A stretch of 64,000 nt of DNA from Liolophura sinensis (lineage: Eukaryota; Mollusca; Polyplacophora; Chitonida; Chitonidae), in NCBI RefSeq assembly GCF_032854445.1, contig NC_088295.1, positions 89,487,836-89,551,835 of the forward strand, written 5' to 3'. The notes below the pieces were generated by a model, which worked only from the letters and a program-made list of their open reading frames with translations, made no database searches and was not told the origin of the DNA. Made by a program: the position numbers and the translations under genes. Below are positions 10,690 through 21,800 of this stretch, one piece after another (the first letter of the stretch is position 1; each line of letters begins with the position of its first letter).

Positions 10690-10985
10690 TTTATACAGAA
10701 ATGGGGGGTTGAGGGGGGTGGGAGTGTGCCTATACTAAAATGTTGTTTAAGTGGCAGTTTTACATTACAAATGGTTTAGCCGAATGCCTACACTAAAATG
10801 TAACGTACTGGTGGCATTTATACAGTTCTTCAGCGGTAGTGTATATAGAGGTGATGTAATTAAATGTCTACACTAAAATGTAGCGTACTAGTGGTATTTA
10901 TACAGTACTACAGAGGTAGTGTATATAAAGGTGATGTAATAAGATATCCTACACTACATCTTCCCGTAGTGTAGAGACGCCGTTT
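10690..10985. repeat. ~110-bp tandem repeat, about 2.5 units
   Basis: The units start TGCCTACACTAAAATGTA, with GTACTGGTGGCATTTATACA and GGTAGTGTATATAGAGGTGA. The TACACTA/TAGTGTA elements make each unit partly palindromic. Confidence 0.7.
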
Positions 10986-12127
10986 TAGCAAGTACTTAAG
11001 CTATAATGTATAGTTTAGGCGGAACTTCTACACTTCGTCGACATTAACCCTGCGCTATCCTTAAAGTGTGAAAATGGAACAGAACGAAAACTGGTTTCAG
11101 AAAATCAGATGAAAGAGCGAGAACACTTATTTGCAAATACGTTTTTCAATTTTTTGAGGAAAAAGGGGTATTTTTGCTTTGGTGGGTATTTCTGACCACC
11201 TCTTAGTACGTAGAACCTTATATTGTGCAGAATAGTGTTCCAAATTATTTAAATGTAAATTTGTTGTTTGTATTCAAACACATGCATTTAATCTGAATTG
11301 TGATAATATTTATGAATATATTAAAATTTCAATTTTACTGACAATGTACTGAAGACCACATTTACAATTCACGTTTTGTGTTCTTCATGTGAACTTTATG
11401 TAATTTCCATGTTTTTCTTCATCTATTTTGTACTTCATATCACATAGATCTTTATGCGAAAGAAATAAAGGCAATAACGTTGCAGTTAACACAAACATAA
11501 CCGACGTACCTATTCGGACACCATCCGAACTCCGCAATCCGCCAATTTTGAATCACATCTCTAGAACACCTTGTACGCTTTTGAACAACAGATGTCAGAT
11601 CTGTATTTCTGACTGTTAAACTGTGAAGAATGGAACAGGCTTCAGATCTACCACGCACACCAATTCATAATGCAGTCACAACTCACTGTATGGCAAACAC
11701 CATTGCATGATGCACTCATTCGTCTAATGATGATTTAGTTTTAATTCATGTTTAATCATAACATAAGATTTAACATAAGATTTTGAGGAACTCTTTGTGC
11801 TCAAAGAAAAACGAATCCGGTTGATATTTTCAATCATGTTTTATCATAAAATATCAAATATAGAAAGACACATGTAGGTATTCTCCGAATCCGCAACAAT
11901 CAGATTGTATTAACACATATGCACATAATCATCATGCACTGGCGACTTCCGGTGTATACATGTACGTGAGAAATAATGTCCATCGACTGCCCAATATCGA
12001 GAAGTAATATAATTGACATTTGATGCTGTGTTTGTTGCTGTGTGCTCTGGATGATAAATATTAGCCCAGAGATAGGTTAGCCATGTTCCCAGCTAAGCTT
12101 CTACATTAACAGCTCTTATTTGTCACA

Positions 12128-12380
12128 ACGGCCCCGATGGCAAAGTTGGTAGAGCGTCCGCTTCGAGGGCGGTAGATCCAGGGTTAATCCTGGGTCGGAC
12201 CACACCTAAGACCTTAAAAGAGGAAGTTGTAACTTCCTCGCTTGGCGTCCAGCATGAAGCGGATAGTGTAATGACTGGTTGACCCGTATCAGTATAATGG
12301 CTCGGGCGGTGCGGCTTACTTCCCTTCGGCAAGTCATCTCAGTGAAGCAGCACTAAATAAAAGTGGAACGAAGGAACTGG
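12128..12380 (+). mobile_element. tRNA-derived SINE, copy with complete head
   Basis: The head GGCCCCGATGGCAAAGTTGG...TAGAGCG resembles an RNA polymerase III A box, and GGGTTAATCCTGGG a B box with one base missing. The body (CCTCGCTTGGCG..., GGCTCGGGCGG...GGCTTACT) is shared with the copy at 50146-50443. The 3' part is truncated at about 12360-12380. It is not a functional tRNA gene. Confidence 0.7.
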
Positions 12381-13404
12381 GGTGCCTCGAGTAAACCGCT
12401 CACCTTTGGTAATTTACTGGTTATCTTTGTCACACATAAGACGTTAGAATTAATAGAAAACTACACAAATTGAGCATAAATGTTAGCAATTAAATGAATG
12501 CACTTGTCTGGGTGATGCCAGAATGTATTCTTCTATTGCATCCGGTCATTTTGTTAAATATGGCACAACTATTCTTATAATTACACATAAAACTTCTATT
12601 AGACTAACATGATATTATGTTAATTATGACACAGTATTATGTTATAACAACGGAATAAATACTTTCTGTTCAAATTAACAAATTTATGTTTTTGAGCGCG
12701 AACAAATGAATGAGTAAGGCCAGTATGGCCATATTGCAGCCGTCATTGTGCGGCTCGAGTAGAATACACATGTTTTTAATACGTAATTAACCTCTTTGGA
12801 GGCCACAACGTAACGTGAACAACCGGAATTAGACAAGTACATCTACAACTAAAGAAGATGTGCTCGAGTCTTATAATGTAGTCACTCAATGAGAAATCCC
12901 TCCTCTTTTACATATGTATACGATGGAGAAAGTCGTGTCTTCCGGCATTTTCTGCCAAAAGTATATATCCATTTGTTGCTACCTTGGTCTGTTTCCCATG
13001 GAACCGGTCTGTTGTCTAACTATCAAGGCTTTGAAATATTTTTAAGTCATAATTCGTCGTAATTCGTTTGCATTGAACAATTTCTTTTCTAATTATCCAG
13101 GAATCAAACCAACATACACTTTTTGCTGCAAATTAGAAGGTTGTCTTTTATTTTTTATCATAATTCTTCAAGCACTTCTTCAGGGGCATCTTCCGCTTGC
13201 TATCAAGAGTTATGGCCTGTGTTTTGTTGTTGAGGCCTCAGCTCAAAACCTGACTGCAGAAATAACACAGCCATCATTTTCATCTATGCTTTGTGCTATA
13301 GGAATGTCACAGGTTTTCAGCCTACAACTTTGTCAGTCTTGTTACTTCAAGATGTTAGACATGACAGATGTTATCTGAACCTTTTCCTGACGGAGATAAG
13401 CTTT

Positions 13405-13410
13405 TTTATT
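13405..13410 (-). promoter_or_regulatory. Candidate polyadenylation signal of MCT-A
   Basis: The minus strand reads AATAAA about 100 bases after the stop codon. The position fits a short 3' UTR. No transcript evidence is available. Confidence 0.5.
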
Positions 13411-13510
13411 TTCATTTACTGAATTTTGGCAGTTCTGTTGTCCACAGATTCCATAAAGGTATTTGTGTAGTATGAGCTCTTTGGCCTTTTCTATGCATCT
13501 TGTGCTAGAT

Positions 13511-13653
13511 TCAATCGCTACATCTTCTTCTGGACTTCTTCAGACACTTTTCGACGGATCGTATACAGACACAGGTGAGCATTCCCAGAGTGTACACGGC
13601 CGCCGTCAGCAGGTAGGGGGGTAGATAAGACTGGGTGTGGTCATACAAAGCAC
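13511..13653 (-). CDS. MCT-A exon 6: TM12 and C-terminus
   Basis: The acceptor is tccttacag. It encodes GALYDHTQSYLPPYLLTAAV, a helix ending CVCIR and a basic tail (KCLKKSRRRCSD) before TGA. GxLYDxTxSY at the start of TM12 is a family hallmark. The tail is 15 residues shorter than that of MCT-B. Confidence 0.9.
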
Positions 13654-16494
13654 CTGTAAGGAAAAGTAATCACATGCAGTTCTTTTCATGGGCATATAAA
13701 TATCCTTATCATATATACAACATATTTACCATATCTTGCAGGAGGGTGCAATACTCTGGCTATGTTCTCTCCAAGGGTACAAGGTCGATAACAATTTCAA
13801 TACGAACGGCTTACATTGATGGATTGGAAATTAAGTCTCTATATGTAAAACATATTTTACATATAGAGGGAAAAAATCTTGTGTATCGCGTTAAGGATCA
13901 CTCCAGATCAATAAGTTAATATACGTACTACAATGAATATGAGTAACAAAAAATTCACAATTTTGAAAATGAGCGCATCAGTATGTTCATTATACTGAGT
14001 GTAGAATGACTACATTCGCTGTAAACGACACAAGTTACCATCTCCATTTGCTGCCACATGCAGAACATTCCCTTAACTCCAATGTGAACTAAATAAGACA
14101 TCAATAAATTTTGCAAAGAGGATAGTACGGAACCCTGTTAAGACTATCACCGTGTCATTCTTGTTCCATTGTAGTATCACCCAACGATGGGCCGATAAAC
14201 GATGGGAAGATGCTACGCAGCGATAGTCATCGCCAATGGTCTGCTAGCCCTCGGTGAACACAAGCCTATGTCTACTGTGTTCATCTTGAAAACTCCGGGA
14301 GATACTGGCAATGTCAACATGATCAAGACAACTCACTCAGGTTTGAAATCGTGATGATTGGCAATGTGTGCCTTACCTGAGATTGGAGGGCCAACAATGA
14401 ATGCAAAGCCTTGAACAAATGCCACGATTCCAAATGACTTTGTCAGCTTAGAAATGCCCAGAACATCAGCGAGAACTATCGTTCTTAAAGACACACATCC
14501 GCCTACAACATCAACAACATCAAAGAGGATTATGGAAAGGTGACATAAGACAACAGTAGGACAACCCTTAAAAGGTTTCGCTGGAGCAATTCTGTTTGAG
14601 ACTTGCATGTACTTTATCCTCCCAACTAGAGGGGCAAAATTACGACGATTTATGAACAAGAACACATAGTTTTGATATGTATATTTTTCACACCAGATAA
14701 GGAGATACATCGAATGTTACAACTGATAATGGCGTCAGCGAAACGTCCACGAAAATATCGTATAATATAAGAAGGACATTACCCATACACAAGCCGAAGA
14801 CACACGAACACACCACAAACAGAGCGAAGGAGGAACAAAACGGCATGAGAGCAGAAGATAAGCCATCCAACAACAAGGCGCATGCGTATATAAGGACACT
14901 GTCGATGTTTTTGCGATTTGCCAACCATCCAGCAATCAGCCGGCCAAGTATGTTTGTACCGCCGACTATGGAGACTAGCAGAGCTGCTTGCATGGTCGAC
15001 ACCCCACGTGAGACAGCCAGGTCAGGTAAAAACATCACAGCTGTGCCTTGTCCTGACAAAACATAGAGAGTCATGGGTTTACAGACAGGTTAGGTAAAAA
15101 CATCACAGCTGTGCCTTGTCCTCACAAAACAGAGAAGTTATGGGTTTACAGACAGGTCAGGTGAAAACATCACAACTGTGCCTTGTCCTCACAAAACAGA
15201 GAAGTTATGGGTTTACAGCCAGGTCAGGTAAAAACATCACACCTGTGCCTTGTCCTCACAAAACAGAGAGGGTTATGGGTTTACAGCCAGGTCAGGTAAA
15301 ACATCACAACTGTGCCTTGTCCTTACAAAACAGAGAGGGTTATGGGTTTACAGCCAGGTCATGTAAAAACATTACTATTGTGCCTTGTCCTCACAAAACA
15401 GAGAGAGTTATGGGTTTACAGACAGGTCAGTTGAAAACACCACAACTGTGTCCTGTCCTGACAAAACAGAGAGAGTTGTGGGTTTACAGACAGGTCAGGT
15501 GAAAACACCACAACTGTACCTTGTCCTGACAAAACAGAGAGAGTTGTGGGGTTTACAGACAGGTCAGGTAAAAACACCACAACTGTACCTTGTCCTGACA
15601 AAACATAGAGAGTTGTGGGTTTACAGACAGGTCAGGTGAAAACACCACAACTGTGCCTTGTCCTGACAAAACATAGAGAGTTGTGGGTTTACAGACAGGT
15701 CAGGTGAAAACACCACAACTGTGCCTTGTCCTGACAAAACATAGAGAGTTGTGGGTTTACAGACAGGTCAGGTGAAAACACCACAACTGTGCCTTGTCCT
15801 GACAAAACATAGAGAGTTGTGGGTTTACAGACAGGTCAGGTGAAAACACCACAACTGTGCCTTGTCCTGACAAAACATAGAGAGTTGTGGGTTTACAGAC
15901 AGGTCAGGTGAAAACACCACAACTGTACCTTGTCCTCACAAAACAGAGAGAGTTGTGGGTTCACAGACAGGTCAGGTGGAAACATCACAATTGTGCCTTG
16001 TCCTGACAAAACAGAGAGAGTTGTGGGTTTACAGACAGGTCAGGTGAAAACACCACAACTGTGCCTTGTCCTGACAAAACATAGACAGTGACAGATTTAC
16101 AGCCCGTTTGGGTAAAAACATCACAACTGTGCCCTCCCCTGACAAAACCGGGTTGTGAATTTTCAACTAAATCAAATAAAATCACCATAACTGTGCCCTG
16201 TCCTCACAAAACAGAGAGAGTTATGGGTTCACACCCAGGTCAGGTAAAAACACCACAGCTGTGCCTTGTCCTGACAAAACAGAGAGAGTTATGGGTTCAT
16301 AGCCAGGTTAGGTAAAAACACCACAGCTTTGCCCTGTTTCGTTACCAGTAATTTCAGTAACAATACAAGTGTGCATTGTTATTGAAGTAGGCAGTGACCA
16401 TTGCTGTGTTAGGTGTTAGGATTTACTTCCCTTTATAGGTTACACGATCGCATTGATTTTCCTTACCATTTATGTAGTAAATTCGTCAACACCA

Positions 16495-16575
<81 letters not shown>

Positions 16576-18840
16576 AATATGCAGCTCTTCAACATTTCAA
16601 AAAATCAACCAAGCATGACCACCATTTTTTAGCTGTAGTTGTTGGAAGTCATAGCAAATTGTTGGTGAGTTCCAGGTGTTGGGTAGTAACACTGACCATA
16701 AAGGTTTCAGCTCTATCCAAAACAGACAATGGTCTTACATATTTTAACTTGATGCAAAATGGTAGAGCAGAAATATATAGTGTATCACAACCCAAAATGT
16801 CTGTGTGGTAGTATTACCCAATTAGTGCTCCTTCCCTCTTCAGTTCGGAGGCAAATCTTGGACACAACTGCCGCATATTTAACCAATAAAAGGGTTTGTA
16901 AGCCCCATTACAGACCTTTGCATGAAGTACGATACTGACCTGTCCAGCACACCATGGTGACCAGCAGCATAAGGAAGCGGCCGTCAGTTATCAGGTCTTT
17001 ATAAGCCTGCAGAATCAAGCCTCGTCTAGACGATTCTTTCTCAGCCAAGGACTGTTCACGTGATGCTTGATTCTGACTTGAGTTGAAACTGGCCATGTTA
17101 ATCAGGAAGGACACCATGTTCGGATCTCTTTGATATTCCGGTAGGTTGTACAGACTGCCGCTGTAAAATATATCCTTCCTGTGAAGAGGGTGTCCGAAGA
17201 TTTCCTGCAATGTTTTTGGATTATTTCCCTGAACCTGTAAGCTGTGAAGATGGAAATCACTCTGGTACCTCCGAACCTTTGTATCACATTTAGAGGTCAT
17301 TTGTTCGATACTTCTAGATAGCCTGAGCTGATTGTCGGTAACGATGAGTCTGTCCACACTAGAGAGAACTTTAGTCCGAGGTACGTGTATATTAGGCGGA
17401 GTATTATCGAGGCCCTCAGACACCCGTATCACAGGTGGGGGTGCCTCACAGGATTCACTGTGGAGAGGAACCTTTTCTGGCGGAATTGATGTTGTCGACC
17501 TATGGCGTCCATTTTTCACAAAATATGAAGTACATCTAGAGAAAATATTGGAGGGCTCTTTGACAAGGGGACGAACTAAGGCTGCACACACGAGAAGGTT
17601 GCACACTATCCCTGCTGTAATGAGCACACTTCCCTGCCAGCCGTATGAGATTACCACTCGTTCCGACAAGTAGGAAATCGCAAATGTTCCTAAGCCCGAG
17701 CCACTGGTTGCTATGCCCGTTGCTAACGCTCTTTTCGTGTTAAAATGAAGTCCGACGGCTAGAATAGCCGTTATGAAGGTCAGACCAAATCCAGCACCTG
17801 GTTAAGGAGTCCACAGGAAATTGCAAGTTATAAAGTGGCAATATAAATGGGGTTTGCTTTACGTGATTAAAGTATTATGTGAGCTGCCTAGAAAATGGAA
17901 AAATGTTCAGTGGACGACATGTTAAAATATGGCTTTATATATCGAATGCATACAGCGAATGCTCAAAAGAAAATCAACACAACTCAAGTTACAGACGGGC
18001 AAATAAATAGTCACTGGGATGCTTATTAGACGATGTTCAATATTGAAATATACCATACCTCCGAGTACACCGAAAGTAAAGATTAACGTCTCAATGTTTA
18101 GAGAAAAGACGCTGAAGAAAAACCCAGCTGTTGAAATGAGGCTGCCCAAAATCATCACCTGTCGACAGCTGAAAAACTCCAGTAGTAGGCTGACCGCTGG
18201 TCCTGAAACACACAGTATGGGGACCTGAAAACACTACCAGTGTTAGTGACGACGATGTTGTATACACCTGTTTTGATTTTATCCTGCAAATGAATTATTT
18301 TCTTATGCAACGTAGAAACAATAGACTGCCATAAACTGAATTAAATCTCGCCGAGTCATCTTCCCAGGCTGCAGCATTTACAAACAAGCATGCTGATGGC
18401 TACAGACTTTCATGTTTACCTGAGGCCCACAGGCCCACGTTAGGGGAGACCAGTTTACTTTACAGACAGACAGGTTTAAGGCCGAAACTGCTAGGCTTAC
18501 CCATAAACATGCACGTGCCTACCAAACTGGAGCCTACCCAGGCTGTCTTAGACCTGGTCTCATCAAAGTACTCCAAAAGGCTCAGTAAGAGGACTCCGAA
18601 AGAAAAGATGACGCCGTCAACGATAAAGTTGGCGATGAAACAGGAGAGACAAACCATCCAGGCCCAGCCCTTGTCAATGTCTGGTCCGGCCACGGCCTCG
18701 TTCACCTCACGCCCCGTCAGCTCGCCCTCTGTGTCTTCCCATGTTACGTGGTCCTCCTGACCGTCATCTCCCGTCGGCTCCCTTTTCTGTACATCCACAT
18801 TCTCCTGGTGTGGACAGTCCCCCTCCTCATTTGGGGACAT
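13511..18840 (-). CDS. MCT-A: SLC16 (monocarboxylate transporter family) gene, six coding exons
   Basis: Exons 18501-18840, 18059-18202, 16940-17797, 14783-15052, 14377-14502 and 13511-13653 join, all introns in phase 1, into a 626-residue protein. The fold is the 12-helix major facilitator: an acidic cytoplasmic N-tail, the SLC16 signature DKGWAW (residues 56-61) before TM1, the second signature HFNTKRALATGIATSGSG (about 180-197) around TM5, a roughly 170-residue cytoplasmic loop with RKDIFYSGSLYNLPEY (368-383), then TM7-12. The TM8 Arg is present (R485) but the Asp four residues before it in MCT1 is Asn481, and the TM1 Lys of MCT1 is absent. SLC16 proteins carry monocarboxylates or other small metabolites across membranes; the changed residues point to an orphan MCT9/12/14-like member of unknown substrate. 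It is a head-to-head paralogue of MCT-B at 46 kb. Confidence 0.92.
13836..13869. repeat. Perfect short inverted repeat
   Basis: CTCTATATGTAAAA and TTTTACATATAGAG flank a 4-base CATA loop inside MCT-A intron 5. A possible hairpin or MITE remnant. Confidence 0.6.
14377..14502 (-). CDS. MCT-A exon 5: TM10-TM11 region
   Basis: The 126-nt exon runs from the acceptor gttgtag to the donor CTCAG|gtaagg. It encodes CVSLRTIVLADVLGISKLTK and SFGIVAFVQGFAFIVGPPIS. The D-x-LG-x-x-K-L-T-x-xFG and GPPI(S/A)G patterns are typical of SLC16 helix 10-11. Confidence 0.92.
14783..15052 (-). CDS. MCT-A exon 4: TM7-TM9
   Basis: The 270-nt exon runs from the acceptor gttttgtcag to the donor ATGG|gtaatg. It encodes FLPDLAVSRGVSTMQAALL, GGTNILGRLIAGWLANR and a helix ending FGLCMG. 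About 38 nt at its 5' end, plus the acceptor, are repeated about 18 more times in the upstream intron (15053-16325). Confidence 0.92.
15015..16325. repeat. ~68-bp minisatellite built from the MCT-A exon 4 border
   Basis: The plus-strand unit is GGTCAGGTAAAAACATCACA, GCTGTGCCTTGTCCTGACAA, AACAGAGAGAGTTATGGG, then TTTACAGCCA, period 67-69 and about 19 units. The first unit is exon 4 itself up to 15052 plus its acceptor. Later units therefore carry on the minus strand a TTTTGTCAG|GACAAGGCAC acceptor and 38 exon-like bases. Confidence 0.92.
16500..16572. repeat. (TA)n microsatellite
   Basis: About 36 uninterrupted TA units in MCT-A intron 3. Confidence 0.95.
16940..17797 (-). CDS. MCT-A exon 3: TM4-TM6, large cytoplasmic loop, start of TM7
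   Basis: The 858-nt exon runs from the acceptor ttaaccag to the donor ACAG|gtcagt. It carries the SLC16 signature KRALATGIATSGSG, then YLSERVVISYGWQGSV and TM6. A polar loop of about 170 residues follows, holding RKDIFYSGSLYNLPEY and DPNMVSFL, and the exon closes with LLVTMVCWTG of TM7. Confidence 0.92.
18059..18202 (-). CDS. MCT-A exon 2: TM2-TM4 region
   Basis: It runs from the acceptor gtgtttcag to the donor GGAG|gtatgg, 144 nt, phase 1 at both ends. It encodes GPAVSLLLEFFSCRQVMILG and then hydrophobic helix TM3/4. The same length and near-identical opening occur in MCT-B exon 2 at 54968-55111. Confidence 0.9.
18501..18840 (-). CDS. MCT-A exon 1: N-tail, TM1, start of TM2
   Basis: It starts at ATG (18840-18838), 25 bases into an exon whose own acceptor ends at 18866, and ends ATG-G|gtaagcc. 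The first 55 residues are rich in Glu/Asp. DKGWAWMVCL begins TM1 and the exon ends in ...WVGSSLVGTCMFMG of TM2. Untranslated exon(s) must lie upstream. Confidence 0.9.
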
Positions 18841-18865
18841 TTCACTCAGGCAATCTTATCCTCAC
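18841..18865 (-). other. MCT-A 5' UTR part of exon 1 with acceptor
   Basis: On the minus strand the pyrimidine-rich ctgtttctccttag precedes 25 untranslated bases and the start ATG. A spliced 5' UTR is therefore likely. Confidence 0.5.
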
Positions 18866-19881
18866 CTAAGGAGAAACAGTTACAATATTAGTTGCGCGCC
18901 ACACTTCAACAGTTTAAAAGTGAATGGAAGGTGGAAGTTTATGCATAATGCTTTTGATATCGTTATTTGGTGTTCCTACTTCTAGATACAACACAATTAC
19001 TAGTGCTGATACTGGTTGTTGTCTCTCTGCGGTTTCGAAACCCCAACATCAGAACATCAGGCTCCTAATCGCCTGCAATATACATATCAACCGTCTAGAC
19101 CAGCGACCACAGTCAGATTCCTAATCGCCAGCAATAGACAATCAACTGTCCAGACCGTTCCACCATTGGATCTCCCGGCAAAATAGGAGGTAGTTGACCG
19201 ATAGGTTGAACGGCTAACATATATTACACTTCTGTTGGTCCGCAAAAAGCACAACTTCGATAGCTGAACACATCAGAACAATATTCAGCTCTACTGAATT
19301 TGAAAAGTGAAAACACAAATAGCAATAATACTGTCATTTAAAACAAATGACAACAAATAACGTAACCTGAGTTATTCGGAAAGAGGGATGGAAATAGACC
19401 TAAACGGCCACAGTCATTCTTTGCTGACATAGTTGATGAATCATCAGGGTATCCTACGAGGCCAGCGGAAGCATATATCTTGACGCATATATCTTGAGGA
19501 GTGGGATTTATTCACAATAGATATTCCATTGTTCGTCACAGATTTACAAAACAAAAAAACAAAGCAAGCCTGCCCTTGCGATTCTTTACATGCAAGTGAT
19601 GCCGTTACTAAAGTGATTGCACTTGGTGATATATTATTCTGTTTTTGTTACTCATGTAATAGATAGGAAGCGGAATGTTTCCTCGATACATGTAATACCT
19701 ACAGCCAAACATGTTCACCGTGGTTCTCTCCCATTAATCAATCCGTCACCACATTCTGTCCAATCATTCACGCTCCTTCGAGTCCAGGACTTAACAGAAA
19801 GCTAGGAAACAATACCAAATATCGTTAACAATTCAAAGAAGCACTCAAAAGGGTGAATACATCAAAGGAATGTGTACTTAC

Positions 19882-20050
19882 GTAGGGAAAAGTTTTGCAG
19901 ATTTCAGTTGATGTAAGTCTGTATAAAGCTTTTTGGGAAGTCTGAAGTCTGTGCTAGTCATCGCTCACCTTCTAAAGAACTATTGTCGAGAGATGAATAC
20001 AAAACATCGTCAACAGCAGAAGTGCTGACCGCTATGGCGGCAGTTTGACT
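19882..20050 (-). promoter_or_regulatory. Candidate first (untranslated) exon / promoter of MCT-A
   Basis: On the minus strand a strong donor CCTAC|gtaagtac at 19881 closes a moderately CpG-containing stretch. The stretch begins near a GCCGCCATA sequence (about 20030-20040) that resembles a YY1-type promoter element. It lies about 1 kb upstream of the 5' UTR acceptor at 18866. A second donor-like site (GAAG|gtgagc) lies near 19970. Inference only. Confidence 0.3.
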
Positions 20051-20090
20051 ACGGAGGGAAGTCATTTCCGCATTTGTAGAATTAAAGTTT

Positions 20091-20140
20091 GGTGTGTGTG
20101 CGTGTGCGTGTGCGTTTGGTGCGTGTGCTTGCGTGTGCGT

Positions 20141-20186
<46 letters not shown>
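20091..20186. repeat. (GT)n microsatellite with GC interruptions
   Basis: GTGTGC/GTGTGT alternation ending in a pure GT run and a T tract. It lies just upstream of the candidate MCT-A first exon. Confidence 0.9.
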
Positions 20187-20189
<3 letters not shown>

Positions 20190-21619
20190 TTTTCTAATAA
20201 TTAGCATCAGGACATGAGAAACATTTCATTTAGTAACGATATTTACGAGTCTGATATTTTCTATTTTCTGCTACCACTTTAGGCTATTATTCGTAAAAAC
20301 AGAATATTTTATTTGATTAGGTAATATGGACTTTTTGTCCCAAATCTCCGGTAGATATGCACGCAATTGCAAACGTCAATTTGTTGATAAATGCAGTTTT
20401 TTGACTGCGGTAAACAACAGCCGCGCGTGGTCTTATAACGAGAGTGTAGTTTTTTTAACAGTGACATACTATTGTCCATTTTGACGCAAACATTCCGCAA
20501 ACATTAAGATGAGACATGTTTATCATTTAAGCCATTCGAGATGAAGAGGTGCACTCTGTTACTGATTCTAACAGCGTGTCATCATGTCAGTTAAGCTTGC
20601 CTGAGCATGCGTATTTAATCACACATAAACAGCTCTACTGAGGGCAGTCATACCGGGTTACTGCATACACAATCAAGCCTGAAGCGGAAATGTCGTGCGA
20701 AGAGAAGGAGTAACCAGTTCAGCGCGTCATCTTGCGTCAATGCAGAACAAAATGCATCATCAAACTCAAGGTGGAATCGTCATGAATGCACACAGAGAAA
20801 TTATGCTAATTCAATTAAATCCCGTCGTATCAAATTATGTGCGGTAGGAATATAAAACTTACTCCATAAAGAATGTGGCGCAAGAAAAGCGAAACTTCTT
20901 AGTTACAATATTCCCCAAATGATGTTCTAATTCATTTAAGCACGTGACACTATCATATAGTGAGTGACAACAACTTTACAAGACATGCATCACGGGAATT
21001 AACCCATTATACCTAGTGCAACGGTGTAACAAAGTATCCGAATTTAGGTCGTCCGTCGGAAGAAAAGGAAAATTTAAATTTTGCAATTTTTGCCATATGT
21101 ACAAACAACTACACTTCAAAACAAAACAGTGGGATACTGACCATAAGTGCATGTTCTTGTTACTGCAATACATAAGATTACAGCTTAGGGATTAAACACA
21201 GATCAGCCATGACTGTACGGTAGTTGACAAATGGTCCCAGTTAGGGTTTTAATCCAACTGTTCGTTTAAACGCTTAAAGAGAAGCAACTTACAACCCTTA
21301 GCACTGTCATAGCTTAAGCAGAATTAGGTTCAAAAGGGAATTTTGTTAATTGCAATTTATTTGACGTCACTGATTTAGAAATATTCAATATGCCGCATTT
21401 AATCACACATAAAAAAATGCAAAGAGACCATGCTTCGGGCATCTCCTTCTGACGTAACAGCGACAATCCGATCCAGATACCCCAGTGGTACATCCTAAAA
21501 TATAAGTCACACATAAATACAGGTGACGGTTTCCCTATAACTCTTGGTAGGATCATCCCTGTTGCAAAATACTTCATTTATACTTCAAAATACTTAATAT
21601 CACGTATAGCGCAATGCCA

Positions 21620-21800
21620 AACGAGTCTCTCCCCAGCAGTCGCTGTGCATGCTGGCTTTCTCCCCGATCGTAGGTGGGAAGGTCTACCAGCAACCTACGA
21701 GTTCCCCCAGGCTCTACTCGGTTTCCCGCCACCATGATGCTGACCGTACTGGTATAAGTGAAATATTCTTGAGTTCGGCACATAAAAACAATCAAATAAA
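21620..21800 (-). repeat. Dispersed mollusc-type repeat copy, reverse
   Basis: The minus strand reads AACTCAAGAATATTTCACTT, GGCGGGAAACCGAGTAGAGC and GTTGCTGGTAGACCTTCCCA, then CAGCATGCACAGCGACTGC. Confidence 0.65.

Larger units (their letters stand above)
9800..13400. other. Receptor-to-MCT-A interval without a supported gene
   Basis: Apart from the MITE, the 110-bp repeat and the SINE listed separately, this AT-rich interval shows no exon I can defend on either strand. Receptor ectodomain exons would be expected here on the minus strand. A donor-like site near 9720 and another near 11510 give no consistent phase. Confidence 0.5.

Noticed and set aside
11500..11563. Minus-strand stretch reading NWRIAEFGWCPNR before a gtacgt donor, as a possible GPS exon of the receptor
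   Set aside because: Only Trp and one Cys match, the acceptor is poor, and the phase (2) does not fit the next exon (0).
12128..12205. Functional tRNA gene
   Set aside because: The head has A- and B-box-like parts but no cloverleaf with matching acceptor stem, and it is joined to a SINE body.
13073..13378. Plus-strand frame of 101 codons downstream of MCT-A
   Set aside because: No recognisable domain, AT-rich composition, and no supporting splice or promoter signal.
14845..15066. Plus-strand frame of 73 codons
   Set aside because: It is the antisense of MCT-A exon 4.
15116..16315. Open frames such as QNRESYGFTDRSVENTTTV
   Set aside because: They are translations of the 68-bp array; the relevant signal is the repeated acceptor, not these frames.
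17332..17673. Plus-strand frame of 113 codons
   Set aside because: It is the antisense of MCT-A exon 3.
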